Shown piece after piece: positions 6,383 to 13,085 of a stretch of 20,623 nucleotides of DNA. This DNA is from an uncultured archaeon (GTDB lineage Archaea; Nanobdellota; Nanobdellia; Woesearchaeales; CAIVOO01): assembly GCA_903907555.1 (NCBI GenBank), contig CAIVOO010000033.1, forward strand, positions 1-20,623, written 5' to 3'. The position numbers and the translations under genes are program-made. Numbering within the stretch: position 1 is the stretch's first letter; the number at the start of each line of letters is the position of its first letter. Under the pieces are notes generated by a model. The model did not search any database and was not told where the DNA came from. It saw nothing but the letters and a program-made list of their open reading frames with translations.

Positions 6383-6967
6383 ATGTCTAACAAGAAGGGT
6401 ATGGAAATTGGCATTAATATGATAGTTATTCTGATAATGGCCATTCTTGTGTTCGGATTGAGCATTAAGTTCGCTTTTGACATCATAGGCAAGACTACAA
6501 AAATGAAGGCAGAGCTTGATGCCAACTCGCAGGAGCAGATAAGAAATCAGATACTTGATCAGAACGCCCAGGTCGTGGTATATCCTGGCGTTATGTCGAT
6601 AACCCGGGCAAATAGCCAGAATTTCGGCATCGGCATATTGAACAGCAAGGATTCTGAAATTAATTATGTTGTTAGCGTCAAATGTGTCGGATACCAGCCA
6701 AAAAATCAGGGGATTACAGCTGTTGATTGCAGCAATTCAATTAACCTGCTTTACATTGGCGGGCAGGCGTATCCTATCCAAGCTAAAAAAACAGAAGTCA
6801 TACCTGTGTTGGTGACTGTTGACAAGGCAGCAGCATCAGGCAAGTATGTGATTGATGCGAAAGTTTGCGAAATTCCTGGAGCTGGCAGCATGGATTCAGC
6901 AACATGCGCTGATGCGAACACCAAGCCTTATGGAAGTTTACAGAAAGTCTACATTACAGTTCCTTAA
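6383..6967 (+). CDS. Second type IV pilin-like surface protein
   Basis: This 194-residue protein starts MSNKKGMEIGINMIVILIMA, with a possible prepilin-type site after Gly6 (KKG|ME) and one hydrophobic helix at about 11-29. The rest is a predicted extracellular domain with several Cys and alternating polar/hydrophobic beta-type pattern. The N-terminus closely resembles the first pilin-like protein (ELSINAIVILIIAMTVLGLGI versus EIGINMIVILIMAILVFGLSI), while the outer domains differ. An upstream in-frame extension to 6347 would run through the T-rich tract, so the ATG at 6383 is preferred. No ribosome-binding site or correctly placed TATA box is visible, so how it is translated is unclear. The stop lies two bases from the stop of convergent tpiA. 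Confidence 0.72.
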   Translation: MSNKKGMEIGINMIVILIMAILVFGLSIKFAFDIIGKTTKMKAELDANSQEQIRNQILDQNAQVVVYPGVMSITRANSQNFGIGILNSKDSEINYVVSVKCVGYQPKNQGITAVDCSNSINLLYIGGQAYPIQAKKTEVIPVLVTVDKAAASGKYVIDAKVCEIPGAGSMDSATCADANTKPYGSLQKVYITVP

Positions 6968-6969
6968 AA

Positions 6970-7623
6970 TTAAACAATAATCGACTCTAATGCTTTCTTA
7001 GGATTCATTGCTTTGACAATATGCGACGCTACGAGAACTCCTTTCGCTCCTAATCTTAATGCAACCTTGACGTCTTCTTTTGTCTTTATTCCAGCTCCGC
7101 ATAATACTGGAATCTTACCGGCAGATTTCACAGTCTTAGAAATGACGTCCGGTTTTGCCTCTGCCACAGAGACTTCCCCGCCAATCAATTCCGGCGGCTC
7201 GACAGCAATAAAATCAGGTTTCAGCTTTGCTATTATTGCAGCTTCTGCAGGATTTGCAGCGCAGGCAATGACAATAAGCCTGACTTTTTTAGCCCTTTCA
7301 ATGGATTTTTTCAGGACTTCAAGAGAAATCTTGTGTTCAGAATGATTCAGCAATGTGCCTTTCGCTCCTGCGCAATAGACTGATTCAGGCAGCGTGAATC
7401 CTGTGTGAGCCCCGTATTCGATTGCATCAACATGCTGAGCAAATACAGGAATCTTAAGCTTGTAAGACAATCTCAAGTCAGTCGCTTCCAAGCAGACAAC
7501 CACAGAAGCCTTTTTGCTCAAGGCAGCTGATTCGCATTCTTTTGCGATGTGAGAAGCATTCCTGCAGGTGGATTCCTCATAAGTCTTGACATTTATCACA
7601 TACAACGGAGTTCGAAGCTTCAT
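6970..7623 (-). CDS. tpiA: Triosephosphate isomerase, archaeal type
   Basis: The enzyme interconverts dihydroxyacetone phosphate and glyceraldehyde-3-phosphate in glycolysis/gluconeogenesis. The ~217-residue length is that of the short archaeal form. Catalytic elements are visible: Asn and Lys in VINVKTY (residues 9-15 region), His in GTLLNHSEH, and Glu in AVEPPELIGG. The phosphate-binding C-terminal motifs GAGIKTKEDV and LGAKGVLVAS are also present. The start is ATG at 7623 (the codon before it is TTG), with a TTTAAATA box at 7645-7652 placed 21 bases upstream, so the mRNA is probably leaderless. That box contains the stop codon of the upstream Lit-like gene. Confidence 0.95.
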   Translation of the reverse strand: MKLRTPLYVINVKTYEESTCRNASHIAKECESAALSKKASVVVCLEATDLRLSYKLKIPVFAQHVDAIEYGAHTGFTLPESVYCAGAKGTLLNHSEHKISLEVLKKSIERAKKVRLIVIACAANPAEAAIIAKLKPDFIAVEPPELIGGEVSVAEAKPDVISKTVKSAGKIPVLCGAGIKTKEDVKVALRLGAKGVLVASHIVKAMNPKKALESIIV

Positions 7624-7644
7624 CAAAAAGAATCAGTCTTTGGT

Positions 7645-7652
7645 TATTTAAA
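7645..7652 (-). promoter_or_regulatory. tpiA TATA box overlapping the upstream stop codon
   Basis: TTTAAATA on the minus strand ends 21 bases before the tpiA ATG. The TAA inside it (7648-7650) is also the stop codon of the Lit-like gene. Confidence 0.65.
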
Positions 7653-8286
7653 AAGTTTTGTTCCTATTGGCTAATTTATACCAGACACTTATCCCCAATC
7701 CGAGCAGAGCTATCAACCCAATCCCCTTGACTATCCTTACAGCCGCATCAATAAAGAACTGCTCTGGAAAAATTCTTATCAGCAGTGCATCTGCAGGCAG
7801 TATATACAAATCATTTGTGAAAAACATTTGATGAAATGCAATGAAAGAGCTTGTGAAATTGATGAACATCAGAGATGAAATGATTAATACTGCAAGGCTG
7901 GTTATGGATGAATAGAATAAAATGTCAATAAAATTCTTCAAGAATGTTTTTCTGTCAAAATAAAGCAGGAATGCAAAGCATAACAGAACAAATACGCTTA
8001 TTGCGCTTATTGTAAGTTTCAGCTTCTGCACCAAATCTTTCACATCAACAAGATGTAGTTTCTCCCTGTCAGAAAAATCTGTTTGCAATTCTGCGCTTGG
8101 ATATTTGAGATAATTCTGCAAATCGCCAACTATTGAATTGGCGTTTGGAACATCAACTTTATTCTTCTCAAACTCATAAGAATAAAAACTGCTGTCGAAA
8201 ATCACCAGCTTGAAATTCTCTAGAACCAACAATGCTGAAAGCAGGACTGCTGCAACAATAACCAGAACAACTAATCTATTTTTCAT
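7648..8286 (-). CDS. DUF1461/TIGR01906 integral membrane protein, Lit-like
   Basis: This 212-residue protein has four predicted TM segments (about 5-22, 91-110, 117-143, 184-203) and a large extracytoplasmic loop after the first. The signature part LHLVDVKDL (77-85) and AFHQMFFTNDLYILPADALLIR (150-171, with H152), then FPEQFF, matches the DUF1461 family. In bacteria this family includes Lit, the lipoprotein intramolecular transacylase. His78 and His152 sit at the positions and spacing I recall for the two conserved His of Lit. Archaeal lipids have ether, not ester, chains, so the bacterial reaction is not directly possible and the function is uncertain. The ATGA start overlaps the stop of the thioredoxin-fold gene, so the two are coupled. 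Confidence 0.75.
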   Translation of the reverse strand: MKNRLVVLVIVAAVLLSALLVLENFKLVIFDSSFYSYEFEKNKVDVPNANSIVGDLQNYLKYPSAELQTDFSDREKLHLVDVKDLVQKLKLTISAISVFVLLCFAFLLYFDRKTFLKNFIDILFYSSITSLAVLIISSLMFINFTSSFIAFHQMFFTNDLYILPADALLIRIFPEQFFIDAAVRIVKGIGLIALLGLGISVWYKLANRNKTF

Positions 8287-8609
8287 TGATAAGTATACTT
8301 CTTGATTATATACTCTATTTGCTCCCTAAGAGACCTTTTCGTGTTGAATCCCTCAACCTTGGCTGTTGGCTTGCCTTTTATGAAAATCATTGTGGTAGGG
8401 ACTTTGGTGATTTTATGCGCAGATGCGAACTGCTGGTTTGCATTGATGTCGCACTCATAGAACTTGGCAGCCCTTACCTCATCAGATATCTGCTTGAACG
8501 GATCTTCCATTGACCTGCAGGCAGCATCCCACCTGCTGCAGAACTTAACCACAGAAACAGGGTTTATCGCAACCTCCTGCTCTATGTTTTTATCATTATA
8601 GACTGGCAT
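8283..8609 (-). CDS. Thioredoxin-fold protein with degenerate active site
   Basis: This 108-residue single-domain protein has the thioredoxin order of elements. The active-site region reads SRWDAACRSMEDP (25-37), so the WCGPC pattern has become WDAAC: the nucleophilic Cys is Asp28 and only the second Cys (31) remains. Another Cys (24) lies four positions before Asp28. The cis-Pro motif KVPTT is intact (Pro71). No signal peptide is present, so it should be cytoplasmic. With one active-site Cys it cannot perform normal dithiol exchange; a binding, glutaredoxin-like monothiol, or chaperone role is possible. It is the promoter-proximal gene of a pair with the Lit-like protein. A TTTAAATA box lies 20 bases before the ATG. 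Confidence 0.8.
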   Translation of the reverse strand: MPVYNDKNIEQEVAINPVSVVKFCSRWDAACRSMEDPFKQISDEVRAAKFYECDINANQQFASAHKITKVPTTMIFIKGKPTAKVEGFNTKRSLREQIEYIIKKYTYQ

Positions 8610-8629
8610 ATCACTGTAGAATAGTCAAA

Positions 8630-8637
8630 TATTTAAA
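8630..8637 (-). promoter_or_regulatory. TATA box of degenerate-thioredoxin/Lit-like operon
   Basis: TTTAAATA on the minus strand ends 20 bases before the ATG at 8609, consistent with a leaderless mRNA. Confidence 0.6.
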
Positions 8638-8652
8638 AAATTTGCTATATTT

Positions 8653-8665
8653 AATAAAAATAAAA
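8653..8665 (-). terminator. T-rich terminator after thioredoxin gene
   Basis: Minus strand immediately after the TGA stop reads TTTTATTTTTATT, an oligo-T signal that would end the propeller/thioredoxin operon before the next promoter at 8630-8637. Confidence 0.5.
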
Positions 8666-8989
8666 TCAGAGCCTGCTCAATTTCTCAACAAATACATCTT
8701 TAGGCAATGCCCCGCTTATTCTATCAATCTCCTTTCCTTCCTTAAAGAACAGTATTGTCGGAACGCTTCTGACAGACAGCATCCCTGCAGTCTTCATGCC
8801 TTCATCAATGTTCAGCTTGCAGATTTTGACTTTGCCGTTGAATTCTTCTGCAAGCTCGTCAACTGTGGGAGCTAGCCTTTTGCATGGCCCGCACCATTCT
8901 GCCCACACATCAATCATCACAGGCTGCTTGCTGCCCAATACCTCTGTTTCAAAATTGTTATCATTCAGTTTTGTTATCATATCTATCAC
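8666..8989 (-). CDS. trxA: Thioredoxin
   Basis: This canonical single-domain cytoplasmic thioredoxin reduces protein disulfides. The active site AEWCGPCKRLAP has Cys33 and Cys36, and the cis-Pro motif SVPTI is intact. Length is 107 residues from a GTG start at 8989 that overlaps the stop of the propeller gene (GTGA). An ATG three codons later (8980) is also possible, with the GTGAT acting as ribosome-binding site. It is the last gene of the operon with two FG-GAP propeller proteins, an unusual pairing of a cytoplasmic reductant with surface proteins. Confidence 0.93.
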   Translation of the reverse strand: MIDMITKLNDNNFETEVLGSKQPVMIDVWAEWCGPCKRLAPTVDELAEEFNGKVKICKLNIDEGMKTAGMLSVRSVPTILFFKEGKEIDRISGALPKDVFVEKLSRL

Positions 8990-10239
8990 TTTTGCAAATA
9001 AACCACAAGCCCATCCTTGTCAAGCCCTACAGCAATGTCAAGCTTTCCGTCGCCGTTCAAATCAGCAATGTCTGCCCCTTTAAGGTACCCTTTTTCAAAC
9101 GTGACTTGTTTTGTGAAGGTTGCATCGCCATTATTTAAATATATGTAACCTTCTTTATCATAGTTACCAACATAAAGGTCAGGGTATCCATCGCTGTTGA
9201 AGTCAGCCACTCTTAAGATTGAGCTTTGGCCTGCATCGAACTTGTCAGACTGTACGAATTTGATTTCTTTGTACTCATCAAGGCCTTTGTTCAGGTAAAG
9301 GTAATTTCTATCATTGTTGCTTGCCTGCATGTAGTTTCCTACTGCAACGTCCATCTTTCCATCCTTGTCAAAATCAGCGCAGGCCATTGTCTGCGTGTGC
9401 TTGCCCTCTCCGAATCTCATGAACTGCGAAAATGTTCCATCTCCATTATTTAGATACATATAATTTTGCTGGAAGTCTGTTCCCACGGCCAAGTCCATCT
9501 TGCCATCATTGTTGAAGTCGCAAGGAGCCAGGGCTGTTGTGTGCAGTGCTGTCCCGAACATCTTTTGTGTCGTGAACGTCCCATTCTTGTCATTTGTCAG
9601 CAGAAGGTTATCCTTGACATCAATTCCTAAGACAATATCATTCCATCCATCTCCATTAAAATCAGCTATTGCCATAGCTTTCAGAGGAAGATTTTCTGAG
9701 ATAGCAACTTCTTTGAATGTGCCATCTTTGTTATTAATGTAAACCCTTGAAGGCTGCTGATAGTTTCCCTGAACTAAATCCTGATATCCATCGTTATTCA
9801 TATCAGCCCAAAGCACTTTTACAGCGTTTGTGTCTCCAAACTGCGGGATTTTGTTGAATGCAAGATTCTTATTCTCAAACAAGTAGCTTTGCCTTTGATA
9901 GTTTGCCACAGCCACATCATTGCTCCCATCCTTGTTGTAATCAGCTATCGCAACATCATAAATGTGATCTTGGACATATATCAGATTCTTATCAAATTGC
10001 AATGTTTTAAGCTCTACTTTTGCAGGCTTTTCAACTACAGGAGGCTTGGCTTCGGTTGAAGGTGTTTGAGGCGTCTGCTGTGCAGGCGGAAGCGCTGCAG
10101 GCTTTGCTAAATTATTCTCATTGTTAGTTTCTGTCCCGAAAAGCTTTGGCTTCAGAACAATAAGAACCCCGATTATTACTATCATCACAACTAAAGCTAT
10201 CTGTATCTTTTTCATGCTCACACCTTTTTTCTCGGACAT
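8986..10239 (-). CDS. Membrane-anchored seven-repeat FG-GAP/VCBS beta-propeller protein B
   Basis: This 417-residue protein has an N-terminal TM anchor at about residues 11-29, an Ala/Pro/Gln/Thr-rich linker to about 75, then seven repeats. Each repeat carries a calcium-loop motif of the DxNxDGxxD type: DYNKDGSND, DMNNDGYQD, DFNGDGWND, DFNNDGKMD, DFDKDGKMD, DFNSDGYPD and DLNGDGKLD. Seven repeats fit a complete seven-bladed propeller as in integrin alpha heads. It should sit outside the cell and bind calcium; the ligand is unknown. Two Cys occur in adjacent repeats (LAPCDF and MACADF). The ATG at 10239 follows AGGGG; an ATG at 10215 with GGTGTGA upstream is an alternative. It follows propeller A by 8 bases. 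Confidence 0.88.
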   Translation of the reverse strand: MSEKKGVSMKKIQIALVVMIVIIGVLIVLKPKLFGTETNNENNLAKPAALPPAQQTPQTPSTEAKPPVVEKPAKVELKTLQFDKNLIYVQDHIYDVAIADYNKDGSNDVAVANYQRQSYLFENKNLAFNKIPQFGDTNAVKVLWADMNNDGYQDLVQGNYQQPSRVYINNKDGTFKEVAISENLPLKAMAIADFNGDGWNDIVLGIDVKDNLLLTNDKNGTFTTQKMFGTALHTTALAPCDFNNDGKMDLAVGTDFQQNYMYLNNGDGTFSQFMRFGEGKHTQTMACADFDKDGKMDVAVGNYMQASNNDRNYLYLNKGLDEYKEIKFVQSDKFDAGQSSILRVADFNSDGYPDLYVGNYDKEGYIYLNNGDATFTKQVTFEKGYLKGADIADLNGDGKLDIAVGLDKDGLVVYLQK

Positions 10240-10247
10240 TCTACCCC

Positions 10248-11513
10248 TTAGCTGTTCTTGTAAACAACTGCCTCCTTCCCGAATTTTCCAATCGCAATAT
10301 CCAATTTATTATCACTATTAATATCAAGCAATCCTATGTTTGTGTTGTAATCTTTGTCACCTAATCTAACTGGAATGAAATTTGTTTTGTTGTTGATATA
10401 GATTGTATTGTAGCTGTTGTAGTTGGCAAGCACTATGTCAGCGTATCCGTCGCCATTTAAATCGCCTGCTGCAATATCAACACTGAAATCCTTCCCATCC
10501 AATTCTGTGGGCACAAATGTCTTGTTTTTATAATTGAAAAAAATGATGCTTGGCTGGTCGTAATTAGCAACCGCAATATCAACAAACCCATCATTATTGA
10601 AGTCAGCTGTTGTTATTGCTCTTGTCTTTAATCCAAGACCGCTTATGTCAACAGGATTTTCAAATATTGCCTTGTACGCTGTTCCCCTGTTGAGATATAC
10701 TAAAATTCCATCATTATATGTTGCTTCTATCAAATCAGGATAGCCATCATTATTTAAATCAGCCCAAGCCAATGCAGTCGATTTTTTCTTATCAAACTGC
10801 TGGTTTCTTATGAAGCTCTCGCCTTTATCATTTATGAAAATGTAGCCGTATTCTTTGTCTCTGACCATCGCCAGGTCAGGATATCCGTCTTTGTTGTAAT
10901 CACCCCATGCAACAGCCTTGACTTCGGGGTTGTTGACATCTATGAAATTAAATTCATCTCTAATGTTAAACTCCTCTCTTTTATTATTGATCAGCAGCTT
11001 GTTCCAGTCGGAAGTCCTGCCAAAAGCGCAGTCAACAAAGCCGTCTTTATTGAAATCTATGCAATCGAAAGAAGTTACAGATCTTGGCGCAGGAAAGTCC
11101 TTTAAAGTCAATGTTCCATCCCCATTGTTAAAGTATATGTAGCTTTGAGCATCAATATTTGTATAAACTATGTCTTTCCTGCTGTCGCCATTCATGTCAA
11201 AAATTTTCAGGATTCCGCTGTCCGAGCCTTTAAGCTTGATAGTTTCTGTAAAAAAAGGAATTTTCACGGTCTCAACAGTCTTATCTTCTGTTGCAGGATG
11301 TGTAATTTTCTGTTCTGCCTGCGTTGCCGCAGTCTCTGGCTGAGCAGCTGCTGTTTCATTATCAGGCAATGCCTGTTTCTGTTCTTCTCCTCCAAAGAAA
11401 ATTTTTGATGCAGAGAATATTAGAACAAACAGTATGATTGCAAATACAGCTCCGTATACGAAATAATGCCTCTTTTCCGAAACTTCATTAGTTTTTTCTG
11501 CCAGCTTTCTCAC
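10248..11513 (-). CDS. Membrane-anchored seven-repeat FG-GAP/VCBS beta-propeller protein A
   Basis: This is a paralogue of protein B. A TM anchor lies at about residues 17-36 from the chosen start, followed by a Gln/Ala/Thr/Glu-rich linker and seven calcium-loop repeats: DMNGDSRKD, DFNKDGFVD, DYNKDGYPD, DLNNDGYPD, DFNNDGFVD, DLNGDGYAD and DINSDNKLD. The frame is open back to 11618, but that stretch contains a TTTATAAAT box (11549-11557) and a GGAGG (11527-11531), so I favour the GTG at 11513, giving 421 residues. The start is the least certain part. Two Cys lie in the second repeat (FDCIDFNKDGFVDCAF). It is the first gene of the operon with propeller B and thioredoxin. A role in adhesion or host contact is inference. 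Confidence 0.85.
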   Translation of the reverse strand: MRKLAEKTNEVSEKRHYFVYGAVFAIILFVLIFSASKIFFGGEEQKQALPDNETAAAQPETAATQAEQKITHPATEDKTVETVKIPFFTETIKLKGSDSGILKIFDMNGDSRKDIVYTNIDAQSYIYFNNGDGTLTLKDFPAPRSVTSFDCIDFNKDGFVDCAFGRTSDWNKLLINNKREEFNIRDEFNFIDVNNPEVKAVAWGDYNKDGYPDLAMVRDKEYGYIFINDKGESFIRNQQFDKKKSTALAWADLNNDGYPDLIEATYNDGILVYLNRGTAYKAIFENPVDISGLGLKTRAITTADFNNDGFVDIAVANYDQPSIIFFNYKNKTFVPTELDGKDFSVDIAAGDLNGDGYADIVLANYNSYNTIYINNKTNFIPVRLGDKDYNTNIGLLDINSDNKLDIAIGKFGKEAVVYKNS

Positions 11514-11632
11514 CCCTAAATTAATACCTCCTTTTAGCCGTGTTTCTAATTTATAAACTTTGCGTATAGACTTGTAAAGTTGGGAAGATTCAGCATCGAA
11601 AGCAATATAAACAGACATTCGCTGGTATGATT
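11514..11632. promoter_or_regulatory. Divergent promoter region, propeller operon and small membrane protein
   Basis: Minus strand: TTTATAAAT at 11549-11557 and GGAGG at 11527-11531 precede the GTG at 11513. Plus strand: AATATAAA at 11604-11611 ends 21 bases before the ATG at 11633. An upstream ATG at 11627 would be too close to that box. Confidence 0.5.
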
Positions 11633-11992
11633 ATGAAAAAGGAAAATTTGTTTTTTCTTGTTTTGCTGCTTGCAATATTAGCCGTTCGCATTGCCTTGTT
11701 TGTGCTTCCAGAATCCCATTTAAGGATTGGAGGAGTAGTAATACATCACTTTTGGATAGGCGTTCTGCTTTTGATTGCGAGCCTTCTGTTTTTGAAAAGA
11801 TTTGAGAGAATCAAGTTTTTCTCGACAGCAATTGCAGTTGGCTGGATTGTTGATGAGGCAGTTTATCTTCTGTTTGGCGGAGGCTTGAGGAAGGAGTATT
11901 TTCAGCTTCCTTCTGTGCTTGGCATGCTGCTGCTCTTGCCAGTGGTTTATTTCTTTAGGGCAAGGATACTGAAAGTTCTTATAAAAAGATAA
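11633..11992 (+). CDS. Small membrane protein with conserved-looking His-His and Asp-Glu residues
   Basis: This 119-residue protein has four predicted TM segments (about 6-26, 37-54, 62-80, 94-109). Polar residues inside or next to membrane segments stand out: His38-His39 in VVIHHFWIG and Asp74-Glu75 in GWIVDEAVYLL. Such a pattern can mean metal binding or catalysis within the membrane, but I recognise no family with certainty. Little loop sequence exists. It stands alone with its own likely leaderless promoter, divergent from the propeller operon and 53 bases before the DsbA-like gene. Confidence 0.7.
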   Translation: MKKENLFFLVLLLAILAVRIALFVLPESHLRIGGVVIHHFWIGVLLLIASLLFLKRFERIKFFSTAIAVGWIVDEAVYLLFGGGLRKEYFQLPSVLGMLLLLPVVYFFRARILKVLIKR

Positions 11993-12015
11993 AGCAGGGC
12001 TTCATATCCACATAA

Positions 12016-12023
12016 TTTAAAAA
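12016..12023 (+). promoter_or_regulatory. TATA box of DsbA-like/cysteine desulfurase cluster
   Basis: TTTAAAAA ends 22 bases before the ATG at 12046, indicating a leaderless mRNA. The GGGTGAT at 12024-12030 lies in the promoter, too far upstream to act as a ribosome-binding site. Confidence 0.6.
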
Positions 12024-12045
12024 GGGTGATTTATTCTAGAATGAT

Positions 12046-12954
12046 ATGGTAATATGCTTGATAGCCCTTCCAATATTTGCAATACTTGGCATATTTAGCT
12101 TGAAGTACAGGCAATTGGCATGGGAGGCATTCCACTGCCTTTTCAAGACAGTCCAGCTCAAGCCCTGCGACACAGGAATTGACCAGCGCATAAAGAGCAA
12201 GTACACTGCAAAGCTTATGTGGTGGCCTGGCTTGGCAAGAGCGTTCTACAAGTATTTTGCAGTGCTGTCATGGATTTTTGTAATACTCATGCTAGTAAGC
12301 ACATATTTTACAGGAGTGGGTGTCTATAATTATGAAAAATACGGCAATTGCAACGGGCCTGATAGCAATGCATTCTGCATATTCAATGTTGTAAAGCCGA
12401 ATCAGGAAGAATGTTCTGCTACAGGCGTGAAACAGACATTGTATCCTGACAAGGTTAAAATTGAAGGATATCCTGTAAGAGGAGATCCTAATGCAAAATT
12501 AACAATAGTTGAATACGGATGCTTCAGCTGTCCTTACACAAAAGAAGCAGAGCCAGTTGTCAGGCAGATACTGCAGGATTACCATGATGTTAATTTAGTA
12601 TATCATGATGTTCCATTGTCAATACATAAATACAGCATAGAGGCTGCAGAGGCAGCATTATGCGCAAAAGACCAGGATAAATATTGGGCATATCACGACA
12701 TATTGTTTGACAAGCAGAATTTGCTGAACGATACTGTATTCTACGATTTCGCCCAAGAGCTAAACCTTAATGTGACGCAATTCAAGGAATGTTATAGCAC
12801 AAAGAAATATGAAGCTGAAATAAACCAATCTTATGCCAATGCATTGGATGTTGGCATTTATGGAACACCGACATTTTTCATAAAGCAGGCAAACCTTGTC
12901 GGTCCGCAGAAATACAAGACATTCAAGGCAATCATAGAGGACAACTTAGGATGA
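12046..12954 (+). CDS. Membrane-anchored DsbA-like thiol oxidoreductase
   Basis: This 302-residue protein has two parts. Residues 1-95 contain two TM segments (about 2-18 and 70-90) separated by a basic loop. Residues 135-302 form a DsbA/thioredoxin-fold domain with active site CFSC (Cys159, Cys162) and cis-Pro motif GTPTFF (Pro275), with the inserted helical domain between. The second TM places the catalytic domain outside the cell, where it would oxidise or isomerise disulfides. Extra Cys at 102, 111 and 123 lie outside the membrane before the catalytic domain, and Cys31 and Cys41 are in the loop. A VKOR or DsbB partner is not in the window. It is first in a cluster with a 44-codon ORF and a cysteine desulfurase. 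Confidence 0.87.
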   Translation: MVICLIALPIFAILGIFSLKYRQLAWEAFHCLFKTVQLKPCDTGIDQRIKSKYTAKLMWWPGLARAFYKYFAVLSWIFVILMLVSTYFTGVGVYNYEKYGNCNGPDSNAFCIFNVVKPNQEECSATGVKQTLYPDKVKIEGYPVRGDPNAKLTIVEYGCFSCPYTKEAEPVVRQILQDYHDVNLVYHDVPLSIHKYSIEAAEAALCAKDQDKYWAYHDILFDKQNLLNDTVFYDFAQELNLNVTQFKECYSTKKYEAEINQSYANALDVGIYGTPTFFIKQANLVGPQKYKTFKAIIEDNLG

Positions 12955-13085
12955 AAGCGTTTAAAATCTCTCGTTCGCATGCTCCAACCGCAAAAAATCA
13001 GAATGGAGCACCAAAAGTGCAGTCTTCCGATACGAATATTTGCTCTCTGGCCATAAATGGCGAGATTTTAAACGGTGCAAAATGA
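12951..13085 (+). CDS. 44-codon ORF overlapping both neighbours by ATGA
   Basis: The ATG at 12951 overlaps the stop of the DsbA-like gene (ATGA), and the TGA at 13083-13085 overlaps the ATG of the cysteine desulfurase (ATGA). The frame fills the gap between the two genes exactly. The product starts MKAFKISRSHAPTAKNQN, has one Cys (residue 31) and ends LAINGEILNGAK; it is basic and has no TM segment. Codons such as CGT, TCG and ACG are unlike the AGA/AGG-rich neighbours. The same DNA is strongly self-complementary, so the ORF could be incidental to an RNA or DNA structure. No family is recognised. Confidence 0.45.
   Translation: MKAFKISRSHAPTAKNQNGAPKVQSSDTNICSLAINGEILNGAK
12958..13074 (+). 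other. Self-complementary 117-nt element before the cysteine desulfurase
   Basis: An outer 13-bp stem pairs CGTTTAAAATCTC (12958-12970) with GAGATTTTAAACG (13062-13074). Inside, TTCGCAT (12974-12980) can pair with ATACGAA (13030-13036, one mismatch), TGCTCCA (12980-12986) with TGGAGCA (13004-13010), and GCCA (13050-13053) with TGGC (13058-13061) around a TAAA loop. Together these give a three-way-junction shape. The closing stem ends at the GGTG ribosome-binding sequence (13074-13077 region) of the cysteine desulfurase, so a cis-regulatory RNA is possible. Terminal inverted repeats of a small non-autonomous insertion are the alternative. Confidence 0.5.

Noticed and set aside
9000..11300. Repeated DNA array, considered as CRISPR or tandem repeats
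   Set aside because: The periodicity comes from the FG-GAP protein repeats (about 60-70 residues per unit) with divergent DNA; there are no identical short repeats with spacers.
11514..11618. N-terminal extension of propeller A to an ATG at 11618
   Set aside because: The stretch contains the likely TATA box and GGAGG of the gene and lies between divergent promoters; a TM anchor starts soon after the GTG at 11513.
13040..13081. Upstream in-frame start for the cysteine desulfurase
   Set aside because: The family begins near MNIEKIRKDFPIL, and GGTG is placed correctly for the ATG at 13082.
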